64,000 bases of DNA from CAXXOK01 sp963678055 (lineage in GTDB: Bacteria; Bacillota; Clostridia; Christensenellales; Aristaeellaceae): assembly GCA_963678055.1 (NCBI GenBank), contig OY782679.1, positions 2,418,001-2,482,000 on the forward strand, written 5' to 3'. Of the stretch, positions 30,241 through 37,292 are shown piece after piece; the first letter of the stretch is position 1; each line of letters begins with the position of its first letter. The translations under genes and the position numbers were made by a program. The notes under the pieces were generated by a model, which was given only the letters and a program-made list of their open reading frames with translations, had not been told where the DNA came from and did not search any database.

Positions 30241-30269
30241 AGTATACCGTATACCGTTTGTTCCATCAA
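30241..30269 (-). promoter_or_regulatory. fhs promoter
   Basis: TTGATG (30264-30269) and TATACT (30241-30246) on the minus strand are 17 bases apart, 33 bases before the fhs start. The spacer carries two copies of GGTATAC. Confidence 0.7.
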
Positions 30270-30285
30270 GCGCGCGCCAATGTTC

Positions 30286-30318
30286 AAAAAAACGCCTCCC
30301 CGAAACCGGGATAGGCGT
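30286..30318 (-). terminator. terminator of the ireB-ruvX-DUF1292 operon
   Basis: On the minus strand a G/C-rich stem with a CCCGG/TTTCGGGG-type core ends in GGCGTTTTTTTG, 22 bases after the DUF1292 stop. Confidence 0.85.
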
Positions 30319-30340
30319 ATCGGCAGCATACAAGCCGCCG

Positions 30341-30649
30341 TTATGAATCTGCCGCGTCGTCGTCGTTTTCGTCTTCGTCGTCCATGGCTTCCACGCATTG
30401 ATCAAATACGGCTTGATATTCTTCTTCCTCTTCGATGGTTACATAAATATCGTCGCCGCTCTCGTCCTGCTCTATGCGCAGGATAATGCTTTCGCCCTGC
30501 ATGCAGCCTTCAATATCCTGCTTGGATTCCAGCAGGATGTATTCGTGTTCCTTATATTTCACGGTCATCAGGTGTTCAAAGGCAACATCGTTACCGTCCT
30601 CATCCTGTAAATAGACCAGAAAATCTTCCTGATTTTGATTGTCCGTCAT
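30341..30649 (-). CDS. DUF1292 acidic protein
   Basis: This 102-residue, very acidic protein follows the DUF1292 pattern: short beta strands F-L-V-Y-L-Q-D-E-D-G, then Y-K-E-H-E-Y-I-L-L, and a strongly acidic tail of D and E. The family (YrzB) is common in Bacillota, and its function is unknown. It lies 11 bases after ruvX in the conserved ireB-ruvX-DUF1292 order. The ATG follows GGAGG. Confidence 0.9.
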   Translation of the reverse strand: MTDNQNQEDFLVYLQDEDGNDVAFEHLMTVKYKEHEYILLESKQDIEGCMQGESIILRIEQDESGDDIYVTIEEEEEYQAVFDQCVEAMDDEDENDDDAADS

Positions 30650-30660
30650 AGGGTTACCTC

Positions 30661-31077
30661 CTAATCCGATTGCCGGGAAAGCCACTGTTCCAGTATTACG
30701 GCCGCGGCCACCTTGTCCACATGCAGCTTACGCTCCTCCCGCCGTACATTGCCCTCAATCAGCGCACGTTCGGCGGTCACGGTGGTTAGTCGCTCATCCG
30801 TATAAAGAACCTGCAGCCCTGCCTGGCTGAGAATGTTTCCGAATGCCTGGGTTTTCTCCACCTGCGCGCCCGCAGACCCATCCATGTTCAGCGGAAGGCC
30901 CAGCAGTACCCGGCTTGTGTCCAAGCGCTTGCACAGTGCGGCGATATAGCGGGCATCCGGCCCGTACCCAACGCGTGTGTAGGTCTCCAGCGGGGAGGCA
31001 ATGGTGCCTGTCGGATCACTGGCAGCGATGCCGATACGCTTGTCCCCCACATCCAGCGCAACAATGCGCCCGATCAC
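30661..31077 (-). CDS. ruvX: RuvX (YqgF) Holliday-junction-resolvase-like nuclease
   Basis: This 138-residue RNase-H-fold protein has the G-R-I-V-A-L-D-V-G start with the first catalytic Asp, G-L-P-L-N-M-D-G, and T-D-E-R-L-T-T-V-x-A with the later acidic residues. The family acts in pre-16S rRNA 5'-end maturation in E. coli and resembles junction resolvases. It starts with GTG overlapping the ireB stop (GTGA), showing tight coupling. Confidence 0.93.
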   Translation of the reverse strand: MIGRIVALDVGDKRIGIAASDPTGTIASPLETYTRVGYGPDARYIAALCKRLDTSRVLLGLPLNMDGSAGAQVEKTQAFGNILSQAGLQVLYTDERLTTVTAERALIEGNVRREERKLHVDKVAAAVILEQWLSRQSD

Positions 31078-31337
31078 TGGTCGAGATTGCGCAGGTAGGC
31101 GCGCACCAGTTCTTCCACAATATCGTCGCGCTCCAGTCTGGTAATCATGCTGCGCGCGCCGTTGTGGCTGGTGATGTAGGTCGGATCGCCGGAAATCAAA
31201 TATCCGACAATCTGTGTCACAGGGTCGTAGCCTTTGGCTTGCAAAGCCCTGTAGACATGTTCAAGAATGTCGGCTGCGTTGCTTGTGGCTTCGACAACCG
31301 GCATGAATCTGGTAGTTCCGCCCGAATCTGACGTCAC
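31074..31337 (-). CDS. ireB: IreB regulatory phosphoprotein
   Basis: This 87-residue protein matches IreB (old DUF965): A-A-D-I-L-E-H-V-Y-R-A-L-x-x-K-G-Y-D-P-V-T-Q-I-V-G-Y-L-I-S-G-D-P-T-Y-I-T. In Enterococcus it is a substrate of the Ser/Thr kinase IreK and affects cephalosporin tolerance. I chose the GTG at 31337, 8 bases after AAAGGAG; an earlier GTG (31358) would put that ribosome site inside the gene. The kinase gene is not in the window. Confidence 0.92.
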   Translation of the reverse strand: MTSDSGGTTRFMPVVEATSNAADILEHVYRALQAKGYDPVTQIVGYLISGDPTYITSHNGARSMITRLERDDIVEELVRAYLRNLDQ

Positions 31338-31379
31338 GCGACTCACTCCTTTACGCACACATCGTCAAACTACATACTT

Positions 31380-31407
31380 ATTATACACAAAACCTCGGAA
31401 TTTGAAA
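31380..31407 (-). promoter_or_regulatory. ireB operon promoter
   Basis: TATAAT (31380-31385) with a weak TTTCAA -35 (31402-31407) at 16 bases on the minus strand, 42 bases before the ireB start. Confidence 0.6.
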
Positions 31408-31476
31408 GTAGAAATCACGCTTGGGTTGTGTTTCTTTTTTGCGCAAAGCCGCGTAAAAGTAAGCCGCCATATCATC

Positions 31477-31505
31477 TTTACAAGGTAAAAAAAGTATGCT
31501 ACACT
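31477..31505 (+). promoter_or_regulatory. tRNA-Glu promoter
   Basis: TTTACA (31477-31482) and TACACT (31500-31505) are 17 bases apart, 17 bases before the tRNA 5' end. Confidence 0.75.
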
Positions 31506-31522
31506 ATGTCAGTCTTAGACGA

Positions 31523-31597
31523 GGCTCCATGGTCAAGCGGTTAAGACGTCGCCCTCTCAAGGCGAAATCAGGGGTTCGATTCCCCTTGGAGCTGCCA
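31523..31597 (+). tRNA. tRNA-Glu (CUC anticodon)
   Basis: The cloverleaf is clear. The acceptor strand GGCTCCA pairs with TGGAGCT, with a G-U at the first pair. The D-loop is GGTCAAGCGGTTAAGAC, the anticodon stem-loop is TCGCC-CTCTCAA-GGCGA with CTC at 34-36, and the T-arm is GGGG-TTCGATT-CCCC. CCA is encoded. It has its own promoter and a terminator directly after. Confidence 0.95.
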
Positions 31598-31601
31598 ATA
31601 A

Positions 31602-31634
31602 CAAAACGCGCCCTTCATGGGCGCGTTTTGTTAT
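31602..31634 (+). terminator. terminator after tRNA-Glu
   Basis: A 14-bp stem (AACAAAACGCGCCC/GGGCGCGTTTTGTT) with a 5-base loop follows the tRNA by four bases and ends in TTTTGTTATT. Confidence 0.9.
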
Positions 31635-31637
31635 TCA

Positions 31638-31830
31638 TGGCATCTCCGCGGGGGGAATCGAACCCGAGAGGGCTGATGCCGTTTCAAAACTGACCCTGTG
31701 TGGTCAATTTTAGGCATCAGGGCATGGGAACCTGCGACCATGCCTGTATATGCGAAGCAGACACCGATTCCCCGTCAACGCGGCACGACCCGAAATCAGA
31801 TTCCGTGAAAATTCGTCAGGGTGAGAGCCT
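31638..31830 (-). other. tRNA-like remnant and hairpin region, non-coding
   Basis: On the minus strand at 31638-31673, GCCCTCTC, GGGTTCGATTCCCC and GGAGATGCCA follow each other. They match in order the anticodon-arm, T-arm and 3'-end parts of the neighbouring tRNA-Glu, with about 12 bases missing and extra C/G bases before the acceptor part. It is inverted relative to the intact gene. Next to it, 31675-31718 forms a strong hairpin (GATGCC...GGCATC with an inner AAAACTGACC/GGTCAATTTT pairing). No functional cloverleaf or reading frame can be drawn. It may be the scar of a lost element or a duplicated tRNA. Confidence 0.5.
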
Positions 31831-31843
31831 GTGTATGCAAAAT

Positions 31844-31879
31844 GCAAAACCCCCACCTCTTTTGAGGCGGGGGTTTTGC
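31844..31879. terminator. bidirectional terminator
   Basis: GCAAAACCCCC-A-CCTC/GAGG-C-GGGGGTTTTGC with a TTTT loop forms a long stem 10 bases after the stop of the hydrolase gene on the minus strand, with T-rich ends both ways. Confidence 0.9.
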
Positions 31880-31889
31880 TATTTATATT

Positions 31890-33239
31890 TTACCGCCCCA
31901 AAATCCATGCAACGATATCGTCGATCAGTTCCTGCTTGACATGGCTGCCGGCCACGTAATCATCAGCCGAACCCGTCGGCTCACCCTGCATATCCACCAG
32001 CAAATGGTTCATGTCGGGGTAGCGCTTGTATGTAGCAAACGCACTGTCTGCAAGCGCTGCCTGCCAGGCCTGAATGCCGTCGGCCGGTGTGACTTGCCAG
32101 TCCTTTGCGCCCTGAACGATGAGCAGTGGCTTTGCAAGCGTGGTGGCTGTCTGCGCCGCATCGACCGACATTTCATCCGCCTGATAATAGGCCGCAATGC
32201 CAAACAATGTGGCTTGTTTCAGTTCGTCAGCTTTCATACCGGACAGCGTTTCGGCCTGCGCAGCCATCGCTTCGATTTGCGACACGGCAGCGGGCTGATC
32301 TTCCTCCGCCAGCGTTTTGACAAACGCTAAATTCTGATGATACTGCAGTTCCCAAAGGTGCAGCGGCGATCCGGCGAGCAGTACCGCGCCGTCTAACGAA
32401 TCCGCACCGAGCGTATCCATAATACGCGGGGCAAGCATCGCGCCCTGGCTATGTCCCAGCAGGTAGATGTCGCCGATACGTTCATCGTTTTGCAGCAATT
32501 CCAGTGCTGCCTGCGCATCAAGAATGTATTCCTCATTTACGGTAAAGCTTGCTACAAGCTCAGGGCTTTTTGCCAGCAAATCCTTGTGGGCATAGGAGTA
32601 CTTATCATAGCGAATGCTTGCTACACCGGCCGCGGCCAGTCCCTCCGCCAGATCGCGGAACACAGCAATGCCATACACTGTTTCGTTCATGTCCGAAGGA
32701 CCCGAGCCCTGCATCATGATCACTGCGGGGAAAGGGCCTTCGCCTGTAGGCAGTAGCAGCATGCCGTTGGTCGCGTCGGGCTGCCCGGCCCGCAGGGTGA
32801 TGGGCTCGGCCTGAAACGCGTTTTCGTCAACCAAACTTTCTGAAGCTTTGGGATTCACAGCCGTAACGCTAAAGCCTGCCAACAGGCCTTCTGCATCAAA
32901 CGCGAGCTGGAACGTGAGTTCCGCCGTCTCATACGCACCAACAAGCTGCACCACAAAGTACCCCTGTGATGGCTCTCCGCTTACGGTTTCGATGGCTTCA
33001 AATGCGCCGTATGCCTGGGTAATCTGCGCCATAATCCCTGCCAATCCGTCAGCCGATCCGCCCAGCGCCTTTTGCAAGTCCGCAGCGGATGCGCTATAAA
33101 CCGTCTCGTAATCGCCATCAAACAGCGTTTGCATCAACGCCTCTGCTGTTTCGGTGGTCACCTCCTGCGCCAGGACGGCGCCGGGGATGAGCACAGCGAT
33201 CATTGCGATGGCTACTATTAGTAAAAATACTCGTTTCAT
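31890..33239 (-). CDS. secreted DUF3887 plus alpha/beta hydrolase protein
   Basis: This 449-residue protein has a signal peptide (residues 1-24, ending V-L-A), a DUF3887 domain (about 28-115) and a C-terminal alpha/beta hydrolase domain. The nucleophile motif is G-H-S-Q-G, the oxyanion region is M-Q-G-S-G-P-S-D, and the catalytic acid and histidine lie in the late Q-G-A-K-D-W-Q-V and M-N-H-L-L segments. It is probably a secreted esterase or peptidase of unknown substrate. The ATG at 33239 follows AAGGAG. No lipobox is present. Confidence 0.88.
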   Translation of the reverse strand: MKRVFLLIVAIAMIAVLIPGAVLAQEVTTETAEALMQTLFDGDYETVYSASAADLQKALGGSADGLAGIMAQITQAYGAFEAIETVSGEPSQGYFVVQLVGAYETAELTFQLAFDAEGLLAGFSVTAVNPKASESLVDENAFQAEPITLRAGQPDATNGMLLLPTGEGPFPAVIMMQGSGPSDMNETVYGIAVFRDLAEGLAAAGVASIRYDKYSYAHKDLLAKSPELVASFTVNEEYILDAQAALELLQNDERIGDIYLLGHSQGAMLAPRIMDTLGADSLDGAVLLAGSPLHLWELQYHQNLAFVKTLAEEDQPAAVSQIEAMAAQAETLSGMKADELKQATLFGIAAYYQADEMSVDAAQTATTLAKPLLIVQGAKDWQVTPADGIQAWQAALADSAFATYKRYPDMNHLLVDMQGEPTGSADDYVAGSHVKQELIDDIVAWILGR

Positions 33240-33400
33240 GAATATACTCCTTATCTTGTTGGTCACATTCTGGGTTTGCACCGTCGAAGCTGTATATACG
33301 ACCGTGTTTCCTATAGTATAGTCTTCACCACAGTGTAAAGCAACGTCGCAGCGGCTGTTTTGAAACGCTAAAATGCGGGTTTCGAACAATACCACAAACA

Positions 33401-33431
33401 AAAATGGCCGTCCCTTATGCGACGGCCATTT
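33401..33431 (-). terminator. terminator of the galactan ABC operon
   Basis: On the minus strand AAATGGCCGTC/GACGGCCATTTTTGTTTG forms a stem with T-run, 22 bases after the last permease gene. Confidence 0.88.
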
Positions 33432-33452
33432 GCTGCAGTTCTTATGCGGCGT

Positions 33453-34292
33453 TTATCCCTTCACCGACCCACCGGTGATGCCCTCGACATAGAACTTCTG
33501 CATGATGATGAACAGAATGGAAATCGGGATGGATACAATGACCCCGCCTGCGCAGAACTGGCCGAAGTAGGAGTTAATGCGCACCTTGTCCACCATGGCG
33601 TACAGGCCGATGGCGACGGTCTTGTTCTCCGACAGGCCGGAGTTTAGCATGATGTTGGCAAAGATGAAATCCATCCACGGTATCAGAAAGGCCGCGATCA
33701 CCGTATATACGATAATCGGCTTAGACAGGGGTAATACTATCTTATAAAAGACCTTGAACTCCGATGCCCCTTCAATATATGCGGCCTCGCGCATGGAGCG
33801 GGGCACGGTGTCAAAGAAGCCTTTAGCGATCAGGTATCCCAGTCCGGAGCTGCCCGAATACACGAAGATCAGCCCGATGTTGCTGTTCGTCAGCCCGATG
33901 GATTTCATAATGAAGTACACCGCGATCATCGCCAGGAAACCGGGGAACAGCGAAAGCGTGCTGGCAAAGGTAATCAGCCCTTTGCGCGCCTTAAAGCGCA
34001 TACAACTCATGGCGTAGGCCACCATCAGCACAAAGGTGGACGAAATGATGCACGTAAACACCGCGATAATAAAGGTGTTGCGAAACCAGCTTGGGAAGCG
34101 GGCTACATCATCCATACCAAACAGTAGGGTGCGGTAATTGTTCAGCGACAGCTCCACCGGGAAAAACGAGCGGATATTGGGCCCGGTATCGGCACTGAAG
34201 GAGGTCGCCACCAGCCAGATGATGGGAATCATCCAAAACAGCACCAAAAAGGCGAGCACCAGATGTCGCATGGTCAGCCTGAATAGTTTCAC
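33453..34292 (-). CDS. sugar ABC transporter permease, MalG/GanQ type
   Basis: This 279-residue inner-membrane protein has six hydrophobic segments and the E-A-A loop (E-A-A-Y-I-E-G-A-S-x-x-x-x-F-x-x-I-x-L-P) that contacts the ATPase. It is of the CUT1 family for oligosaccharides. It starts with GTG after GGAGAG and overlaps the stop of the upstream permease (GTGA). The divergent GH53 galactanase makes galacto-oligosaccharides the likely cargo, as in the Bacillus gan system. Confidence 0.92.
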   Translation of the reverse strand: MKLFRLTMRHLVLAFLVLFWMIPIIWLVATSFSADTGPNIRSFFPVELSLNNYRTLLFGMDDVARFPSWFRNTFIIAVFTCIISSTFVLMVAYAMSCMRFKARKGLITFASTLSLFPGFLAMIAVYFIMKSIGLTNSNIGLIFVYSGSSGLGYLIAKGFFDTVPRSMREAAYIEGASEFKVFYKIVLPLSKPIIVYTVIAAFLIPWMDFIFANIMLNSGLSENKTVAIGLYAMVDKVRINSYFGQFCAGGVIVSIPISILFIIMQKFYVEGITGGSVKG

Positions 34293-35761
34293 TGGAATCT
34301 CTCCTCTCGGTCGCCGCGGATGAGTATGCGAAACGCCAGTACCGTAAACACAGCCGAAATCGCGAAGATAACAATACCGATGACTGATGCCATCTTATAG
34401 TTGTAGTAGTTCTGCGTCAGGCGGTACAGCCAGGTGACGAGCAGATCCACCTCCTGGGCGTTGGAGTTGGCCAGAAGCTGGTCCTTGGTTACAAACACAT
34501 CGTTGGTTAGCAGGTAGATCACGTTGAAATTATTGATATTTTGCGTAATCGAGGTCACCAGAAACGGTGCGGTGACAAACAGGATATACGGCATGGTAAT
34601 CTTACGGAAGCTTTGAAAGGCGTTAGCGCCGTCGATGCGCGCACTTTCCAGAATGTCGGTGGGAATGTTCATCAAAATCCCAGTGGCAATCAGCATCAGG
34701 TACGGAATGCCGATCCACATATTGATCAGAATAATCATGACCTTGGTCCATACCGGATCGGTCAAGAACGGGATATAAGCGGAGCCCTGCGACAAAAGTC
34801 CGATTTGCTTGAAGAAATCCGTAATGCCTACATTTGCAAATATGGTATTGACAATGCCGGTATTGGCAAAGAAATTGCGTACAAGCAGCAGTGACACAAA
34901 CTGCGGCACCGCTATGGTAATGATGAACATCGTACGCCACATACGCTTGAGCCGCGTTCGTTTGTTGTTAATGAACATCGCCAGCAGGATGCCGAAAAAG
35001 AAGTTGGTGAACGTGGCAAAGAATGCCCAAATCAGCGTCCAGCTCAGCACCCGGGCAAACGAGTACCCAAACGTAATGGTCTGCGACTGCGTAAACAGCG
35101 TTTTAAAGTTGCTTAAGCCCGTCCAGGTAAACAGGTTGGTGGGCACCATGTGGGTCTGGTCGTAGTTGGTAAAAGCGACACAGATCATCACCAATAGAGG
35201 GAGGATGGTAAACAGCATCACGCCAAGGCTTGGCAGCGTCAGCAGTGTGATGTGAAAGCGTTCATTGAGCAGGGTGCGAACGTCGTCTGAAAAGCGGTTG
35301 ATTTTCTTCCCGCTTTCTGCCTGTATTTGCAGCTGCCGCACCGCATGAATATTCCGAATCCAAAACAGCACAACAGCTACGAGGATAATAATACCGATCA
35401 ATCCGAACAGAAGAATCATGAACGAGTGATCGAAATCGTTGACCTCGTTTTTCATGGTTTCGGGGTTGAACACCGCCGCGCGCTTCACCGTGCCCAGCGT
35501 ACCGAACTTGCTTAGGTACGGCCACAGCGCAATGGGATAGAAAATAAAGATAAACGCCTGGAGCACTGTGACCAGCACGCCTTTAACAATTTGCCTGCGC
35601 CTGAAATAGCCCGCGCCGAATAGAATGAGCGATAGCCGGACCCACAGGTCGCCTTCCCGGAGATCATGGTAAAAGTCAGTGAAAAACGAAGCCAGTGCCA
35701 GCAAGCCGTTTTTCAGCGATCCTTTTTGCCCCCGAATCTCCGTGGTTTGCAGCGAGTGCAT
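34289..35761 (-). CDS. sugar ABC transporter permease, MalF/GanP type
   Basis: This 490-residue permease has an extended N-terminal region with additional hydrophobic segments (about residues 40-140) before the standard CUT1 core, as in MalF/GanP. The E-A-A loop reads E-S-A-R-I-D-G-A-N-A-F-Q-S-F-R-K-I-T-M-P. It forms the heterodimer with the next permease. The start follows AAGGAAGGGAGGG. The operon carries no ATPase gene. Confidence 0.92.
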   Translation of the reverse strand: MHSLQTTEIRGQKGSLKNGLLALASFFTDFYHDLREGDLWVRLSLILFGAGYFRRRQIVKGVLVTVLQAFIFIFYPIALWPYLSKFGTLGTVKRAAVFNPETMKNEVNDFDHSFMILLFGLIGIIILVAVVLFWIRNIHAVRQLQIQAESGKKINRFSDDVRTLLNERFHITLLTLPSLGVMLFTILPLLVMICVAFTNYDQTHMVPTNLFTWTGLSNFKTLFTQSQTITFGYSFARVLSWTLIWAFFATFTNFFFGILLAMFINNKRTRLKRMWRTMFIITIAVPQFVSLLLVRNFFANTGIVNTIFANVGITDFFKQIGLLSQGSAYIPFLTDPVWTKVMIILINMWIGIPYLMLIATGILMNIPTDILESARIDGANAFQSFRKITMPYILFVTAPFLVTSITQNINNFNVIYLLTNDVFVTKDQLLANSNAQEVDLLVTWLYRLTQNYYNYKMASVIGIVIFAISAVFTVLAFRILIRGDREERFQ

Positions 35762-35788
35762 CGCAGCCCTCCTTCCTTTAGGAAAACA

Positions 35789-35818
35789 GCCCGCGTGCCC
35801 ATTGCTGAGCGCGCGGGC
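35789..35818 (-). other. intercistronic hairpin between binding protein and permeases
   Basis: GCCCGCG...CGCGGGC pairs with a 16-base loop in the 88-base gap. Only a weak T-run follows on the minus strand. It probably lowers permease relative to binding-protein expression or protects the upstream mRNA; that role is inferred from similar operons. Confidence 0.6.
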
Positions 35819-35849
35819 ATGTTACCATCAACCCGTTGGGGTGTACAGT

Positions 35850-37061
35850 TTATTGAACGGGAGCCGTAATACCGGCGACCATGTTATCAAGCAGGGTCTG
35901 CAGGTCAGTCCCATCGGCGTTGCCGCCGTAGATGATTGCGCCAAACGATGCCGCGGGGCCCCAGTAGTTGCCGCCAACGCGCTGGGTCGTTGCATACGCG
36001 CTTTGCTCTGCCAGTGCGGCGATTGCGGGTGCTGCCTGCACCTCAGGCGATGCGCCGGCTGCGATGTTGGACGGGCCCTGACCACGAAGCGTAAAGCGCG
36101 AAACCTGGCTTTGCTCGTTGGTCATAAAGTCTGCAAACATCATCGCCCAGCCGACATTGGCACTGTAGGCATTCACGCCCACCAGTTTATAACCGGCAAA
36201 GGATGCCATTTGCACCTGCTCACCGGCCACCGTATAGGTGGGCAGCTTGGTAGCGGCGTAGTTCTCGCCCCAGGCTTCGGCTGCTGCGTTGGCGTTCCAT
36301 ACGCCGTTGATTCCTGCGATGACCGAGCCTTCTTTGATGCCGGTTACGAATTCACCGTCACCCTGGTTAACAAATCCGGGATTGGCTGCGATATCGAGCA
36401 TGGCCTGGGCAACATCAACACCCTTGATGGGGGTATCGGTCGCGTTCCAGTTGCTTTCGTTGTTCACGCCATCGGGCAGAAGCTGCATGGTGAGGCCTGC
36501 GCCGGCAAAGAACGAATACATATACCAGCCGCCGCTCATTTCCATGGATACCTTTTTACCGGCTGCCGCCGCTTTATCAAGCATGGCATCCATGCTCATA
36601 ACATCGTCTTCGGTGAAGTATTCTTTGTTGTAGAACATGAAGTAGCCATTATCGGCCGTGGCAGGATAGGCGTACAGGGTACCGTCCACCGTAGAGGCGG
36701 CCACGGAACCCGCGCTGTTGCGTGCAACCACATCTTCCACATTCAGGGATACGGGCTGCAGGGCACCGGCGTTGACCAGTTCGCCCAGCTGATCATCAGC
36801 AAAGGTGAATACATCCGCCGCCGCGGTGATATCGGTCAGCACCGTGGCTTTGGCGGTCGATTCGGACTGGATGCCGACTTTGATGTCAAACTTGGTGGTG
36901 GGATTGGCGGCCTTGAAGTTGTTGATGACACCGTTGATCCATTCCTGATCCAGATCGTCGCCGACCCAAACCAAAAGCGCAACCGTGTCTTCCGCAAACG
37001 CTGTTGCGGTCAGGCCGAACAGCATCGCTACTGCGAGAAATACAGCAAGAATTTTTTTCAT
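35850..37061 (-). CDS. sugar ABC transporter binding protein, non-lipidated
   Basis: This 403-residue CUT1 extracellular binding protein has a signal peptide of about 23 residues ending A-T-A-F-A. The mature part resembles the maltose/galacto-oligosaccharide cluster, with V-W-V-G-D-D-L-D-Q near the start. There is no lipobox cysteine at the cleavage site, which is unusual for a Gram-positive binding protein. It heads the permease operon under a strong promoter. By context with GH53 it probably binds beta-1,4-galacto-oligosaccharides. Confidence 0.9.
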   Translation of the reverse strand: MKKILAVFLAVAMLFGLTATAFAEDTVALLVWVGDDLDQEWINGVINNFKAANPTTKFDIKVGIQSESTAKATVLTDITAAADVFTFADDQLGELVNAGALQPVSLNVEDVVARNSAGSVAASTVDGTLYAYPATADNGYFMFYNKEYFTEDDVMSMDAMLDKAAAAGKKVSMEMSGGWYMYSFFAGAGLTMQLLPDGVNNESNWNATDTPIKGVDVAQAMLDIAANPGFVNQGDGEFVTGIKEGSVIAGINGVWNANAAAEAWGENYAATKLPTYTVAGEQVQMASFAGYKLVGVNAYSANVGWAMMFADFMTNEQSQVSRFTLRGQGPSNIAAGASPEVQAAPAIAALAEQSAYATTQRVGGNYWGPAASFGAIIYGGNADGTDLQTLLDNMVAGITAPVQ

Positions 37062-37123
37062 GAGAATACCTCCGTTTTTTATTGTGTTTTTGGAATTCGT
37101 TACTTGTGTGTCAGTGTAGTTTG

Positions 37124-37152
37124 ACTATACCACTCTACCTATTTCATGTCAA
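37124..37152 (-). promoter_or_regulatory. promoter of the galactan ABC operon
   Basis: TTGACA (37147-37152) and TATAGT (37124-37129) are exactly 17 bases apart on the minus strand. The palindrome TAGT-TTG-ACTA (37118-37128) overlaps the -10 box and start region and could be an operator. Confidence 0.82.
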
Positions 37153-37217
37153 TGATTCTTATTGGCTGAAACCGGTAAAATCGTTGTAAAACCGCGGCAA
37201 TGACCACGCCGGTATGC

Positions 37218-37247
37218 TTGCCCGTCGGTTTTTCACTATGCTATACT
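37218..37247 (+). promoter_or_regulatory. GH53 gene promoter
   Basis: TTGCCC (37218-37223) and TATACT (37242-37247) are 18 bases apart, 45 bases before the start codon. Confidence 0.65.
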
Positions 37248-37292
37248 ATAACCAACTGACTGCTCTGTGAAACCGGATAGAGGGGAACTCCT

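Noticed and set aside
31496..31693. Open frame across tRNA-Glu and its terminator
   Set aside because: It is made of tRNA and terminator sequence and gives a peptide typical of tRNA T-arm translation.
31638..31740. A second full tRNA, possibly tRNA-Sec or tRNA-Ser
   Set aside because: Only the T-arm and 3' part resemble a tRNA; no acceptor partner or anticodon arm can be drawn.
35679..37124. 481-residue plus-strand open frame opposite the binding protein gene
   Set aside because: The minus strand encodes a clear signal-peptide binding protein with its own promoter; the plus frame has no recognisable domain.
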